Assembly: GCA_023375785.1 (NCBI GenBank)
Contig: SZWC01006916.1
Coordinates: 6,076-70,075 of the forward strand
DNA length: 64,000 nucleotides
Direction: 5' to 3'
DNA from: Penium margaritaceum
Lineage: Eukaryota; Streptophyta; Zygnematophyceae; Desmidiales; Peniaceae
In this document: in pieces, positions 1 to 11,225 of the stretch
How positions within the stretch are numbered: position 1 is the stretch's first letter
Layout of the letters: each line of letters begins with the position of its first letter
Made by a program: the position numbers and the translations under genes
Notes under the pieces: generated by a model
What the model saw: the letters and a program-made list of their open reading frames with translations, nothing else
What the model was told of the DNA's origin: nothing
The model's database searches: none

Positions 1-662
1 TCCAGCCCCCCTCCTCCCACCTCCAGCCCTCCCCCTACTACATCCAACCCACCTCCGCCTCCGGAGTAGTATGTTCTACCCATTGTGAGGGATAAGGTAT
101 AGCCTGGTTGGTTGAATGGCTTGTGGCTAGTCTATATGTTAGTGAGTGGGCACTTCTGTCAGCAGCTCCACACTGTGATACTTTTGATTGTGCACGATAA
201 AATGACCAGAATATCCTCCTTTTGGCAGTGAGGAATGTTGGTCCATTACAAAATTCTGACACTGGCATGAACCCAACTGCTTTTCCAGCCGATCCTTTTT
301 CCTTGGAGTGGTCTAAGGTAAAAGATGGTCGGTCTTAACATGTGGGCAATTTGTGTGCAAGTCCAACACTTAGCAACTTGTTTTCAAGAGCATGTTTGAA
401 CTTTGTTGGTTGTGTCCTGAATCATGAACGATGGATTGATCAAACTATTGATGCTCTGGTAATTGACAAACATCGAGAGCGCTCATCCTTGTGCTTTCAA
501 GCAGAAACTCGCTTTGAAACTTGTAGGTGTATGAGATTTGAGCAACATGTGTCACTTCATGTTGCATTACTTCTTCTCACACACAAGATGCATTCTATGG
601 TCCACAGAGTTTTCTTGATGGTCGAAACCCGGGCACTTGGTGGCCTGTGCCAGTACCTTGGG
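1..662. other. No recognised gene; C-rich start
   Basis: The first 60 bases are a pyrimidine-rich, low-complexity run built on repeats of CCTCC and CCAGCCC. The rest is mixed-composition sequence. Short open frames occur on both strands, but none shows a recognisable domain. I see nothing else in it. Confidence 0.6.
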
Positions 663-1257
663 TGTTATATTGAGCGGGTTAAGGGTGGTTCACAAGGATG
701 CGGTGCAAGGTGTTATACAAAGAGGAAAAGAGGTGGTTCAAAGGGATGAGATGTGTGGGACAAAAGACGATTCGGGTGTTTGGGAAAAATGGATAAATTT
801 GTATGGAGTAAGTGAACTTCGATGACAAGTGTCAAGTGTGTTGAGCACATGTGTACCATGCCGAGAATGATAATGAGGCATAAGCCCGGTCATCGGCGCT
901 TGAGCCGAGCGATGTGTGCGAGGTCGTGTCATAAGTGGTGGATTCGAGAAGCTCCGCAGAGAAGTCGGGGAGCTTCGAGAATATCGCATTGCATAGTATA
1001 AAACGAGTCGTTGAGAAGTCAACCAAAATATTAAAACATCGATATAGTTCGTGATACTTCTGTCGACTCTTTTGGAAAGTGGTCAAAGTTTGTCAGCAAC
1101 TCATAGAACGGAACATCGGAGGTCAGGGCAGTTGGCCAAAATGCCCTCGACCGAACGGCGTGAATACCCTGAATTCGCCATGTGATGGGTCATGGCTGTA
1201 ATAATAGAAATACCCATGCGTGAATTTTAAGTGCTCGTGTACATCAGGGACGTAACA
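663..1257 (-). mobile_element. Ty3/gypsy LTR, family G1, minus strand
   Basis: Read on the minus strand this begins TGTTACGTCCCTGATGTACA and ends ATATAACA, so the ends form the inverted pair TGTTA/TAACA typical of LTRs. A purine-rich tract (AGAAGGGGGGATAAG in element sense) lies directly before it, which marks it as a 3' LTR. The same family occurs in the opposite orientation at 35,912-36,423 and, more diverged, at 34,594-35,911. The pairing is seen by alignment by eye. Length is about 595 bp, including a short internal duplication of the CATCCTTGTGAACCACC type. It belongs to an old, truncated element. Confidence 0.75.
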
Positions 1258-1383
1258 CTTATCCCCCCTTCTAGCCGCAACATCCTGGCGCACTCGGGCC
1301 GGTGACGGTGAAAGTAACCATCCATCACATGATCAACGTCCCAGAGGTTGTTGTAGGTGTCCAAACTGTTTTGCGCAACGTTG
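1258..1383 (-). mobile_element. Gypsy family G1 internal 3' end with polypurine tract
   Basis: This short piece lies between the G1 LTR and a copia LTR head. In minus-strand sense it encodes a stretch ending in ...DVDHVMDGYFHRHRPECARM and then the polypurine tract (about 1258-1272). The homologous sequence precedes the G1 LTR at 34.59 kb on the plus strand, which supports its being the end of the element's internal region. No domain can be named from so short a piece. The element is a fragment. Confidence 0.55.
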
Positions 1384-1521
1384 TGTTGATTCTGTGTCTC
1401 AAACACGCGATGACCTCTGGCCTCGTTGCACAACTCACTCGGCACTGATGCAGGTGATTGAGAGAGAAGAGCTGCTAGTGTTGGCACGTATCAGTGAGTT
1501 GTGGTCGTTAGCCATGGGGAC
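1384..1521 (+). mobile_element. Head of copia A-family LTR
   Basis: This begins TGTTGATTCTGTGTCTCAAA and matches 58,556-58,697, the start of the copia A 3' LTR, over about 135 bp at roughly 80% or better by eye. The match stops where the next LTR begins, so only the first quarter of the LTR is here. It sits inside gypsy G1 sequence, so it appears to be an insertion remnant. Confidence 0.6.
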
Positions 1522-1878
1522 TGTTGAAGATTTGCCCCCCTGCATGCCTAAGTTCGGCGTCAGGAGGCACCGACGAGCTGCCAAAGAGAGGAAAAATCCT
1601 CACAGTTGGATCTAGCGGCTTGATGATTGCTCAGATCCTAAAATGGAGGATTTCCCCTAAAATTTGACAAGTCCCTGAATCCGGTGGAAGTTGTTTGATA
1701 GGAATCGGACAAGTAACGAGGGAGATATAGACTTCCAAAGTTGGGGTGTGCGCGGCGGCTCTGGGAGCCGGCCACGGTTCGACTGCCAGTGAATAATTGA
1801 CCGGAGCGAGTAACAAAATTCCATCTGGGGATTTCGCTCCGGAAGGCTGCCGAGGCGTCCGGTGGATGATTCGCCGGA
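1522..1878 (+). mobile_element. Partial copia K-family LTR
   Basis: This starts TGTTGAAGATTTGCCC and aligns with the first ~350 bp of the K LTRs at 16,353 and 24,255, including the shared stretch around CTTCCAAAGTTGGGGTGTGC. It ends where a gypsy LTR begins. It is clearly more diverged from both K LTRs than they are from each other, so it is an older family member. Confidence 0.75.
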
Positions 1879-2319
1879 TGTAACAGCCGTGGGCTGTTTT
1901 GCGACTAACTGCAGGACCAAAACGTAGGCCCTCAGAATAGTCGTCTCAGGAGAGTGAGCGAATGGTCGCCTCAGCCATTTTGGCTGAGTCGAACCACGCC
2001 ACAAATGGACGTAGTCGTCATAGGGTATTTTTGTAAACATGCAACCTAAAACCCTATCGTTCCACGTGGCACATCCACGTGGGAATAGGACCCTAGCGAC
2101 CAACTAGAGGGGAGGAGTGATGCGATGGATCTTCCATCGCGGTACTCCTCTTGCCTTAAATCCGGCCTATGGACCGAATACGGGCTAGAGTCGAACTAGA
2201 CTCTAGCCCGAGATTATTTTTCGGGCCTCAACTCGTCGAGACATCGGTCTCGAGCCCCTGAAACCCAGGAACTATGTTTAAATGCCATTTTTAATTCTAA
2301 AAATGGCTCGTAGGCTACA
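1879..2319 (-). mobile_element. Gypsy LTR, family G2, minus strand
   Basis: In minus-strand sense this 441-bp segment starts TGTAGCCTACGAGCC and ends GCTGTTACA. It is preceded by a clear polypurine tract, GCAAAGGGGGAGGAA (2320-2334), so it is a 3' LTR. Just upstream of that tract lies GAACCGGGACGG, which is also found before the LTR start at 33,762. The internal region should lie to the right, but no domain is recognisable until the gypsy pol at 5.6 kb. Whether they belong together is not shown. Confidence 0.6.
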
Positions 2320-2334
2320 TTCCTCCCCCTTTGC

Positions 2335-5300
2335 TTCGAACCGTCCCGGTTCGTCTTTGCTCACGGAGGTTTGATCATTGCGTAATTCATGATGCAAACC
2401 ATGCAACAAGATTCGTTAAGAAGCTCACACGTGTGAACTCTTGTCATCCGCAACACCGTTGCGTCACGTTCACGCACAATCAATTACACACTTGCGGTTT
2501 TTGTGATTATGGTCATTAGCGTACAACATCCAGTGTTGACCGCGTGATCCTTGGCTCTTACCAAGATGACACACGTATAATCCTTATTCATTCTTCACAA
2601 GTGTTGGTGAGTCTTCACCGAAGACTCATCACACGTGTGTAGCGGTAGCATGGTGGATGCCTTTTGGGACGTACATTGTCAACAATGTCTTGCCAGTTTG
2701 GAAGAGGGTACATGGAATAAATTTTCCCACATTCCGTGTGGTACGTGTTCAGCAAACGGTTGTGGTGACGCCTCCTCCCCCTTTGCAAGGAGCGGCCCTG
2801 CAACCAATTAACCGGGCGTCCCCGCGAAAACCGTCCAGGTCCACACAACACTTCCCATGTCGTTGGGACATGATCTCTTCCAAGGGGTTGTTGCCAAGGT
2901 GGTACCTCCCTGCAACATTGTCCATAAGTGCAATCCAAGATCTGGACATCAGTCCTCTCAGTTTGTAACGACGTGTTCATGACCACTTGTAGGTCTACTA
3001 GACCTCTTTCAGCACCTGTGGGTTGGTTGGCTGAACTCAACCAAGCTCCACTAAGCCCATGCAACTCGCATGCTAGATTTTTCTTAGCGTTGGGAGGCAC
3101 CAAGATCCTAAGACATGGTTGCTGAGCACACTTGTTTTTTCGTTCAAAGATTGCACTCATCTTTGAAGGAGGCGGCATTGGTCGTCTCACATGCGCATTT
3201 TCCGTCAAAGTCCATCACTAGACACGACAATGCTCCGACCTAGATGATCTTGGTCTCAACCATCATCCCCTCATTTCTGCCTGAAATGGGTACCGTAGGC
3301 TGCCGCTCACGTCCCCGTCAAAAGCACACCGCCTTTGAACTAGGTCAACTGAGATAACCAATCTCAACAACCATGGATTCCATCCACGGACAAAGTATTC
3401 ATTGTACGGTATTCACCAAACGGGTGTACCATGATCACAATCATCTCGATACAAGTTGGAAGAACACCTTTTGGGTGTCAGTTCCATGTGATTGTGATCG
3501 AATACCTCTGAATCACATCCGGTGATCCTGGAACAACTAGTTCCTGAATTTGTCTGCGATAACATAATCGTGTGCAAGGGTTCCATTCAAGACCCCGTCA
3601 ATGGATTATGCTCGCCAAGTTGCAACAATCCGTGTTGCTTCAATGTCTTCTATTATGTACATTCGGTACTTCCATTCAATGTAGTATTTTCCATTTGCCT
3701 CGCCCGAGGCATTCGTGGAAGGGATCACCCTCATTGAAGACATCCCGGCAAATATCCACCATTGTGGATACCACCGCAGCGACATCCAAAATTGTATTGT
3801 ACTTGCGTTCGGCAATGTACTTCAATTGAACCATCCCCGAAACCAAGGGGCTTGAGTCGCTTCACCATGACCTTTCAGGTCAGTGAAGCATGGTTTGACT
3901 ACACCGTAGTCATTATGATCTCTCTCGGAGATTGGTTTTGTTCCAACAAAGTGGATAGCCGGTGCTGCACCATGCCTTGGTATGACCGGAATCCATCTGC
4001 ATTATGTTTGAAGAGCGTGACGTACATAATTAGTGTACTGTATCACGATGGCCTCAAATTTGAGACGTTCCTCAGAACATCAAAAGAATCTGATGAGAAA
4101 TGTCGTTTCATCTTGAAGAGTCCTTTCATATTAACATTTTTGACACACTGGTCATCATTTTACCTTTGTGTTGCTTATGACTCGTGTGGTCGGTTGGACC
4201 ACGAAGATGTAGGTGCTAATACACTGTTAGCATAAAGCTGTCGGCTTATAGATCGTCTCCACGGTCATAAGCTTTGATCACAAAACCTAGACCTTGACGT
4301 GATCCCAACTATGTCGTAGTTGGTTTGTAGCAATCTATGAGACCGTCATAGTTCTCTGGAGCGCCATTAGGTAGAAAATGAGTGTCGCTCATTTTCTCTG
4401 AAATGGATTTTCACCGAACTGTGGATGAATTTATGTCATCAACGTCGGTTCATGTATTTTTGTCTATCAATGTCTATGACATGTTTACTCACCGAGTGAT
4501 GATAGACTGAAGGTGTCGCTTTCAAGTTTGTTCACTTTTGACATTGGGTCAAATCTTATCATATACCAGAATTGACTCTTGAGATCCTTGACCACCGCAC
4601 TGCGGCGTCTCAAATCGTGGAGGACCCATCGAAGAGTCTCTGCCCCTCTCTGGCACAAATACAACCTCCATTGAAAATAATCATTATCTCCTGAATAGGG
4701 TTGTGAGTACACTCATGTACCTTATTATTGTCGGTACCGGTCGGGCACCCCGATTTGAATCCATCACTCACCGAGTGAGAGGGTGTTAATGGTTTCTCCA
4801 TTGGAACTTTATTCAAGCGTATCATCCTTGACACGTTCCATCACGGACCGATATTTGCATCGGCCATGACTGATGATGCAGAGAACCTCCAAAAGGTACT
4901 GATGCATCCAGTACACACTGTGTACAGGCAGTACAATGGCAATCCTCGAGGATTAAAGTCAACGTGCTAACAGGCCAGGTCACATCTCATGACATAGTCA
5001 TGACACAGACACAGTCATGAAATGATCACATTCGCCTTTGAACATTGTAGCGCAATGAGACGTGCGACTGTCGTGGCACACGTCCTGCACCCACCAAACT
5101 ACTTGTTCGGCGAAATGGTGTCGCCATTTTTATCCAAGACTGATATCGTCAGCTTGTTCAAATGTCACAAAACTGTTGTGATCATTCGACTGTCTAACTT
5201 ATCCATAATCGAGTGTCGTGATCGACGCATCAACACTTAGTGAATTAGGTTTTTGTGCATGTCGTGCACGTATTGAAAAGTGGGTTGTCTCTGGTGCTTG

Positions 5301-5510
5301 ATCATGTGCGCCGACCCGTTGCAGTAATAGAAGCCGTGCATGTTTTGGAATTGGTGCTCAACCGACTGGATTTTCTTAGCGTGTTCCATCATGGAGACGG
5401 AGGAGTTCGTCCACCTTTAGCATGGTCAAATTTTGAGGAAAGCGTCCTCGTCATACGTGATCCATCCGATAAAATTTGGTTCGTACTTCTTTGGAAGACT
5501 GCTCCCATAA
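2335..5510. other. 3.2 kb with no recognised gene
   Basis: This lies between the G2 polypurine tract and the gypsy integrase remnant. It has several short open frames on both strands, the longest about 197 codons on the minus strand at 2615-3208. None shows a domain, a catalytic motif or a repeat that I can name. It could be heavily decayed retroelement sequence. A short piece at about 5510-5555 resembles the segment of the K copia LTR near 17,221 (GCGTGAGGCGATCAGAAAGC). Confidence 0.5.
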
Positions 5511-5573
5511 CGTGAGGCGACCAGAACGCTCACGCTCAGTCTCAAATTCGCCGAAAACAGTAGACGTGAACCA

Positions 5574-6374
5574 CTAGAGACAATCAGACAAACGTCGGGA
5601 CCGCACCACGTGGATTCCTTTCTGACAGTCCCATGCCTTCAACAGCGCGACAACCTCTCTTTGGAATTCTCCTGCATCGTCACAGTGTACCACCTTCGGC
5701 ACCTCATGGCGGCAGATCACGTCCTCCAGTAGGAAATGTGCAACTCCCTCTGGTGTCTTGTTCTGCAGAGCCCGCACTTTGACCCACTTGGTGAAATGGT
5801 CAATGGCCACCATCACCCACTGGTTTCCGCTCAACATCTGCGGAAACTTTACCAGGTCCACCACCAGCCTATGCCATGGCCCGACCACTGGAACACTCTG
5901 GAGCGGCATCTGCATGGTGAAAAATTCTCGCGTAAACAGTCATCCCTGACAAGAGAGCACCACATTTTTGACCAGGTGGAAGTTCCTTGACCAGTAGCAG
6001 CTTGTGCTCACCAAGTTGGCTGTCCGTTCCACTCCATAATTCCCCATCTTGTGCGCACGCACAATAATCGCCTCCCGCTCCTCAAGGGCCGGAACCACGC
6101 GTGTGAAGTAACGTCCAGTTGGGTAGCGCATGAGTTTCCCCTGCTGCTCGAAGAATTGTTGTACGAGTGTCCTCACTCTGCGGCTCTCCTTATCAGTCCA
6201 CAACGCACTCATCACCCCACTGGTGAGGAACTCAATGAGGTTAATGTCCAGCGTCACATCGCCGGCAGTTTCCTCTTCCTCATCCTGCCAGGCCGTATCC
6301 AGATGGTGATCGAAAAAACATTCCTGGGGGTCATCATTCTGACCTCTTTCATCTTTTCCTCCCTTGCCTGTCAC
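5574..6374 (-). pseudogene. E1 integrase (zinc-binding and core parts)
   Basis: The integrase would insert element cDNA into host chromatin. The right part (5940-6374) holds the N-terminal HHCC-type zinc-binding region, seen as HKMGNYGVERTANLV followed by a Cys-containing segment. The left part (5574-5915) holds the start of the catalytic core, with GPWHRLVVDLV, VMVAIDHFTKWVKV and VHCDDAGEF, the usual setting of the first two catalytic acidic residues. This is established for the rve integrase family. It is the 3' end of the recognisable element and is a fossil. Confidence 0.8.
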
Positions 6375-6542
6375 ACCGGTCTGCTGCCCAACTTGTTGTG
6401 TCGGTTGTCGTTGTCGTGTTGCCTGCTCTTCCTGTGATGTCTCCTCTTCTTGTGCCTCCTATTCCACTGCTTCTGCTACTTCCCCTCCCATCTCCTCCTC
6501 AGCTGCTATTGCTGGTAAGACGAAGATTCCCAGGAGGGGATA

Positions 6543-6998
6543 TCATGTCTCCACCTCCCACTCACATGCCAACGGATGTTCTGCAGCCGAGAGTGGTACT
6601 CGAGACAGCACATCCACGTTTGATACCGATCGTCCTTTGTGGTACCGCACCGTGAACTGATACTCGTACAGCAAGATGGCCCACCTGACCAGCTTCCTTG
6701 TGGGATTCTTCATGGAGTGCAGCCACTCCAAAGCGTAATGATCTGTCTCCAGTGTGAACTCGTACAGGTATGGACGGAAGTACTGTACTGCCCACACCAC
6801 TGCCAAACATTCCCCTTCCACTGGTGCATAGTTCACCTCCACTCCCACCAATGTGCGACTGGCATAGCACACCACTCGCTCCTTCTTCTCGACGTCCTTC
6901 TGTGCTAGAAGTGCCCTCATTCCTTGGTAGCTGAAGTCTATCTGCACAATGAATGGCTTCACGAAATCCGGTAACACGAAGATTGGTGTGCTCATCAA
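6543..6998 (-). pseudogene. E1 RNase H domain
   Basis: This is the gypsy-type RNase H that follows RT. Visible hallmarks are FIVQIDFSYQGMRALLAQ, the CYASRTL segment, NYAPVEGECLAVVWAVQYFRPYLY and TDHYALEWL, which match the conserved order of the RT-linked RNase H family. It ends with SVSNVDVLSRVP, the usual link towards integrase. It would degrade the RNA strand of the RNA-DNA hybrid during reverse transcription. Confidence 0.85.
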
Positions 6999-7213
6999 TA
7001 CCTCCTTCAGCTTGTCGAATGCATGTTGGCATTCTTCTGTCCACTCAAAGTCTTGTCACAGGTGGGTTAGAGCATGTAGAGACCTTGTGATCTTTTCAAA
7101 GTCCTTCACGAACCGCCTGTAGTAGCTTGCAAGACCTAAGAAAGACCTCACTTCCATTGGTGTTGTTGGCATTGACATGCGTACAATGGCAGCCACTTTC
7201 TCTGGATCTGGAG

Positions 7214-7910
7214 TCACACCGTGTGTTCCCACCACGTCCCCGAATACAGCACGTGACTTGCCCCCAAGCTACACTTGGATGCCTTGAGCACTAGCCTAGC
7301 TGCCTCAATCTGTGAGAATGCTGTACCGAGATCCTGTATGTGGTCGTCCCAATCACGCGAGAAGATGATGATGTCGTCCAGGTACAGGACTGCGCACGTC
7401 ACCCCATGCAGGACCCTGTTGATGACTAGCTGAAAGGCGGCTGGTGCGTTCTTCAACCCAAAGGGGAGTCGTACAACCCCTGATGCGTCACAAAGGCTGT
7501 CTTGGCGATACTGCTTAGATCCATACGGATAGCGTGATATGCTGCCTTGGCGTCCAGTGTGCTATAAACTTTGCATCCCCCCACAGCGTCGATGATGTCG
7601 TCGATCCTAAGGAGAGGGTATGCATCTGCCATGGTCTCCTCATTCAGCGTGCGGTAGTCGATGCACACACGAAATCCCCCATCCTTCTTTGGGACCATCA
7701 CCACCGAGAAGGCCCAGGGGCTGGAGGTAGGCCGAATGACGCCGTGGTCTAACCATGCCTGGATCTCTCCATCCAACACCTCCTTATCCTTTGGGGACAT
7801 CCGGAAGGGCCGAGTGGCGATAGGGGGTAGTCCCCCGTGTTGATGGAAAACTCAACATTCTAGTCTCCAATCTTCTCAGCTCTGGAGCTGAAGATGTGTG
7901 CATAGCAGGT
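7214..7910 (-). pseudogene. E1 reverse transcriptase
   Basis: Gypsy reverse transcriptase. The fingers and palm are seen in IRPTSSPWAFSVVMVPKKDG, FRVCIDYRTLNEETMADAYP and YSTLDAKAAYHAIRM. The catalytic YLDD motif (AVLYLDDIIIFSRDW) lies near 7360-7390. This sequence is strongly diagnostic. The region just before it (about 7800-7930) resembles the usual lead-in to gypsy RT (FRMSPKDKEVL). It is a fossil with a small number of breaks. Confidence 0.9.
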
Positions 7911-7934
7911 ACACAACACCTCCAGGTCCTCTTT

Positions 7935-10900
7935 CTACTGCGGGGTCAAGTCCAGACAGACCGGGATCTGCACCGCCTCCTCATTCACGTACACTTCTAC
8001 CACCACCTTTTCCTTCTCCTTTGAATCTGCCCTCTCTGTCCCCTCTGGCTGTTCTCCAATACCTTTCTTCCCGCTGGCCTCACTGTTAGAACCAAGGATC
8101 ACATCCATTGCATGCTCATATGGCTCACGATGCTCTGCAAACGTTTCCTTGTAGTCTGCATTTCCCGATCCTCTGAACACTTCTGTCACATGCTCAAATC
8201 CCCCCATCTGCTCCACCGCTTCTACCAGCTTGGCCTGTCAAATCTCCTCATGCTCCTCCCCATATTCCTCTCCCTCCGAATCCTCCTCTATGGCCCATGT
8301 GACCATCTGTGGCATCGTCTCAGGAGGAGAGCTACCTCGTGCCACTTAGAGGCTGCAACCCCCTTCTCATCTCTTGCTCAAACACCACCAATGTATTTGC
8401 AGTCACAAGTTCCCCCATTCCTCTCATGACTTCCCGCAACCTTCCAATGAGCCAACTCACCATCCACCAATCATTCGTATTCATGTGCCTAAGTGCAAAG
8501 CGGAGGTCATGCACGAGGTACACGGTCAGTTGTACTTTAGCACAAATTTCAACCTCATGCCTAGCCACATGCTTCAGAAGCCACTCTCCATTCTATTCAT
8601 TCTGTGCACTGCTTCCCAAATCACCCTCCTCCTTTCCTGGAGCATGATGCAAAGTGGCGTTTGGCCCCGAGAGATGGGCCTCCATGGGCACTTCTTCCAC
8701 TGTGGCATGGAAGGCACTGACCTTGTCCATGGGTAGCAGGCGTGCACCGCCAAGAACCTGTCCTCGGAGCTCAATTGCGTGGCGACGAACTTCTTGTTCA
8801 GTGAGCGGGTGGGTCATTCGAAGCTTCTTAGTGACCGTGGCACGTACCCAGTGGGTCCCTGCCTCTGCTCCCAGGTCTGCAGCGCCTATAGTGTCCTACT
8901 CCTCCTTTTCCTCATCAAGTGTGACGACGCGCGACTGAAGCAACTCCTCCAGCTTCTTTGCCTTCTCTCTGACACCATCTTCCTCCTCGGCTCCATGCTT
9001 CTCCCCTCCACGCTCTCCTTCCTCCATGCTTGGTCCATCTCCTTCACCAGTCCCCTTCTCATCTCCGTTGGATTTGTCCATCCCTTGCTTGCATCCCCTC
9101 ATGCCCGCAGTGCTACATGCTTGTGAACCCCGCGCATGCCCTTGGGCTCCTCCTGCTCCTGGCCCTCCATCTTCCTTATCAGGTGGAGGAATGCTTTGGC
9201 AAGGCTCCTCCCATTCACCTCCTTCATGGTTCCTTTCTCCTTCCTCATCCACTGATTGTTACTTGCCTTCACTTGTATCCCCACTGCCCTCTCGCATCTC
9301 CTCTTCCCATACTGCCTGCCGCCTTACCTCTCGCTCCTTTTCCCCATCCGAATCCTCGTGCCCATGCCCAACCAGTCCCTCTGACTCTTCCTTCAACCAT
9401 GCCATATCTCAGGTGATACCACACCACCCATTCCCTCCATCCCGGTCCACAGCTCATACAGACGCTCATGGTACTCCTCTCCTCCCTCCATGTACAAGAA
9501 CTCCCTCATGAGACCGATCACGTCATACACACCCTTCCCCCTGTCCATTTTTTGTACCTCATATTGCGCGATCTTCCACAACACTGCCACACTTCCCCAT
9601 TCATCCTCGTACTCTGTAGGTACCTCCTCTGCTCCCTCATCGTCCCCTGGGCAGAATGACTACACACATTGGGAGGCTCCAAGCCTCACCCTTGACCCTT
9701 GCTGCTGCTGCTACTGCCTGGCCAAAAAGTAGGTGAGCTCAGCGATGACCGCGTTGATGGCTCCCTTGGTGAACGGCCTTGCTCTTGCGTCATCCAACAC
9801 CTCCTCATACAGCTGCATGGCAGAGTCCCAAATCTGCTGGTTGCTGGTCAGGTTCCTCCCCTGCAACAATCGTAGTACCCAGTAGTGGGTGGTGTACGCG
9901 AAGCTAAGGGCCTCGGCCTTGGAGCCCTCCAGCTCATTCTGGTGCCCATACACTTGCTCTCTCCTTCCCACCTCCATGCTGACTTCCTGCACCTTTTCTC
10001 CTTCCTCAAATGGTTTGAACTTCCACAACTGTCTCACGTTCCCTTGGGCGCGTGCCCTTCTTCACACATACTCCTCCCTCATGGCGTTGATCTCCTCACT
10101 CTCCACACTTGTCATGGCTACGGCCATCAGGGCCATCGCCACCGGTTCTCCCCCATCAGCAACTTCACCTTCTTCTAGTGGAGGTCCAAGCTCATCTTCT
10201 CTCACCTCTTCTCCTTCCCCACTTGGAATTTCTCCCTCCAGTTCCTCCAGCCCGTGCTTTGTACCCTCATCACCTCCTTCTACTAGTACTTCCACCTCAC
10301 CTGCCACTACCTCTGCCATCGTCTGTGGCTCACTCACCACTTCCTTGTTCACACCCTCAGCTCCTCCCAACACCTCCACTGCAACCTCGAACCTTCCCCT
10401 CCTTGCCTCAGCTTCTGCGCAAGTCCCCCTCTTGCTTGGTGTCCCCGGAATCCATACGAGCGCATTCGGCCCCTCCTCCAGGTATATTGCTCTCATCCCT
10501 AGCCTCCAACGTCCTCCTCGAATGGCGAGACGAGGCCGAGGCCTTCGCAACACATGGGGGATAACAGGCACAGACTCCTCTGTCAGTGAAGATCCCACCT
10601 TCTTGATCACTGTTGCGGGTTCGTCCATCACCACGGTCCTCTCCTCTGCTTCCCCCCATGAAATTGCACTCACAAGGCCCTCGGCTCGTATTGCTACCGC
10701 TACTATGCTGCTGGTTGCCACTGGTGCTTCCACAAGAGCTCTCTCTTCCTCCATTTTCACTACAATTCCTCCTTCAGCCATGGCATATAGACGGCTCTCT
10801 TGCTCCTCTGATGCTTCCCCAACACTGATCTCCATTGTTAATGCCACAGGCGCCTCCCTCCCTAGTGCTTCTGGTGCCGCCACATCCCCTCCTGTGTCGG

Positions 10901-11123
10901 TTGTAGTGTCCTTCTTACGACTGGTCGCGGTAGTACGGCGTTGACGATAGCGGATGGCCCGTGTCAGGTTACGCTCAGCACGCTGAAATAGTACTGACTG
11001 GTAGTACCCCGGGTGTCCCGCCGAAAACACGTACATCTGCTGGAATTCCTGCTCTTGCTGTTCCATAATCGTGGGCTCCAGGTACGTACGCACCGGACCA
11101 TCATTCCTCATACGCCCCTGCAC
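7935..11123 (-). pseudogene. E1 accessory coding-like region between protease and RT
   Basis: About 3.2 kb on the same strand as the element, between protease and RT, reads as a series of long open frames. The largest (10,062-11,123, about 353 codons) starts MQGRMRNDGPVRTYLEP, passes through an arginine-rich block and becomes very rich in Glu, Val, Ala and Gly. Others lie at 9711-10,037 (with WVLRLLQGRNLTSNQQIWD), 9393-9590, 8896-9252 (highly acidic), 8332-8817 and 7935-8216. None shows a domain I recognise. In most gypsy elements RT follows protease directly. The opposite strand also has a long Ser/Pro-rich frame, which I judge to be a shadow because it opposes the element's direction. Confidence 0.55.
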
Positions 11124-11225
11124 TCACTGTTGTACGACGAGCTCTACTTCACCTGTCTTCTCTTGTTGTACCTGATTTGGCACCCTCACCATGACGAGCC
11201 ATTGCTTTGCTACTTCTTCGTGCTG

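Noticed and set aside
2615-3208. 197-codon minus-strand frame
   Set aside because: No recognisable domain, mixed composition and other frames open nearby; too weak for a gene call.
9889-10944. 351-codon plus-strand frame rich in Ser, Pro and Thr
   Set aside because: It lies opposite the 353-codon minus-strand frame of gypsy E1. Its composition is what antisense of Glu/Val/Ala-rich coding sequence gives, and no domain is present.
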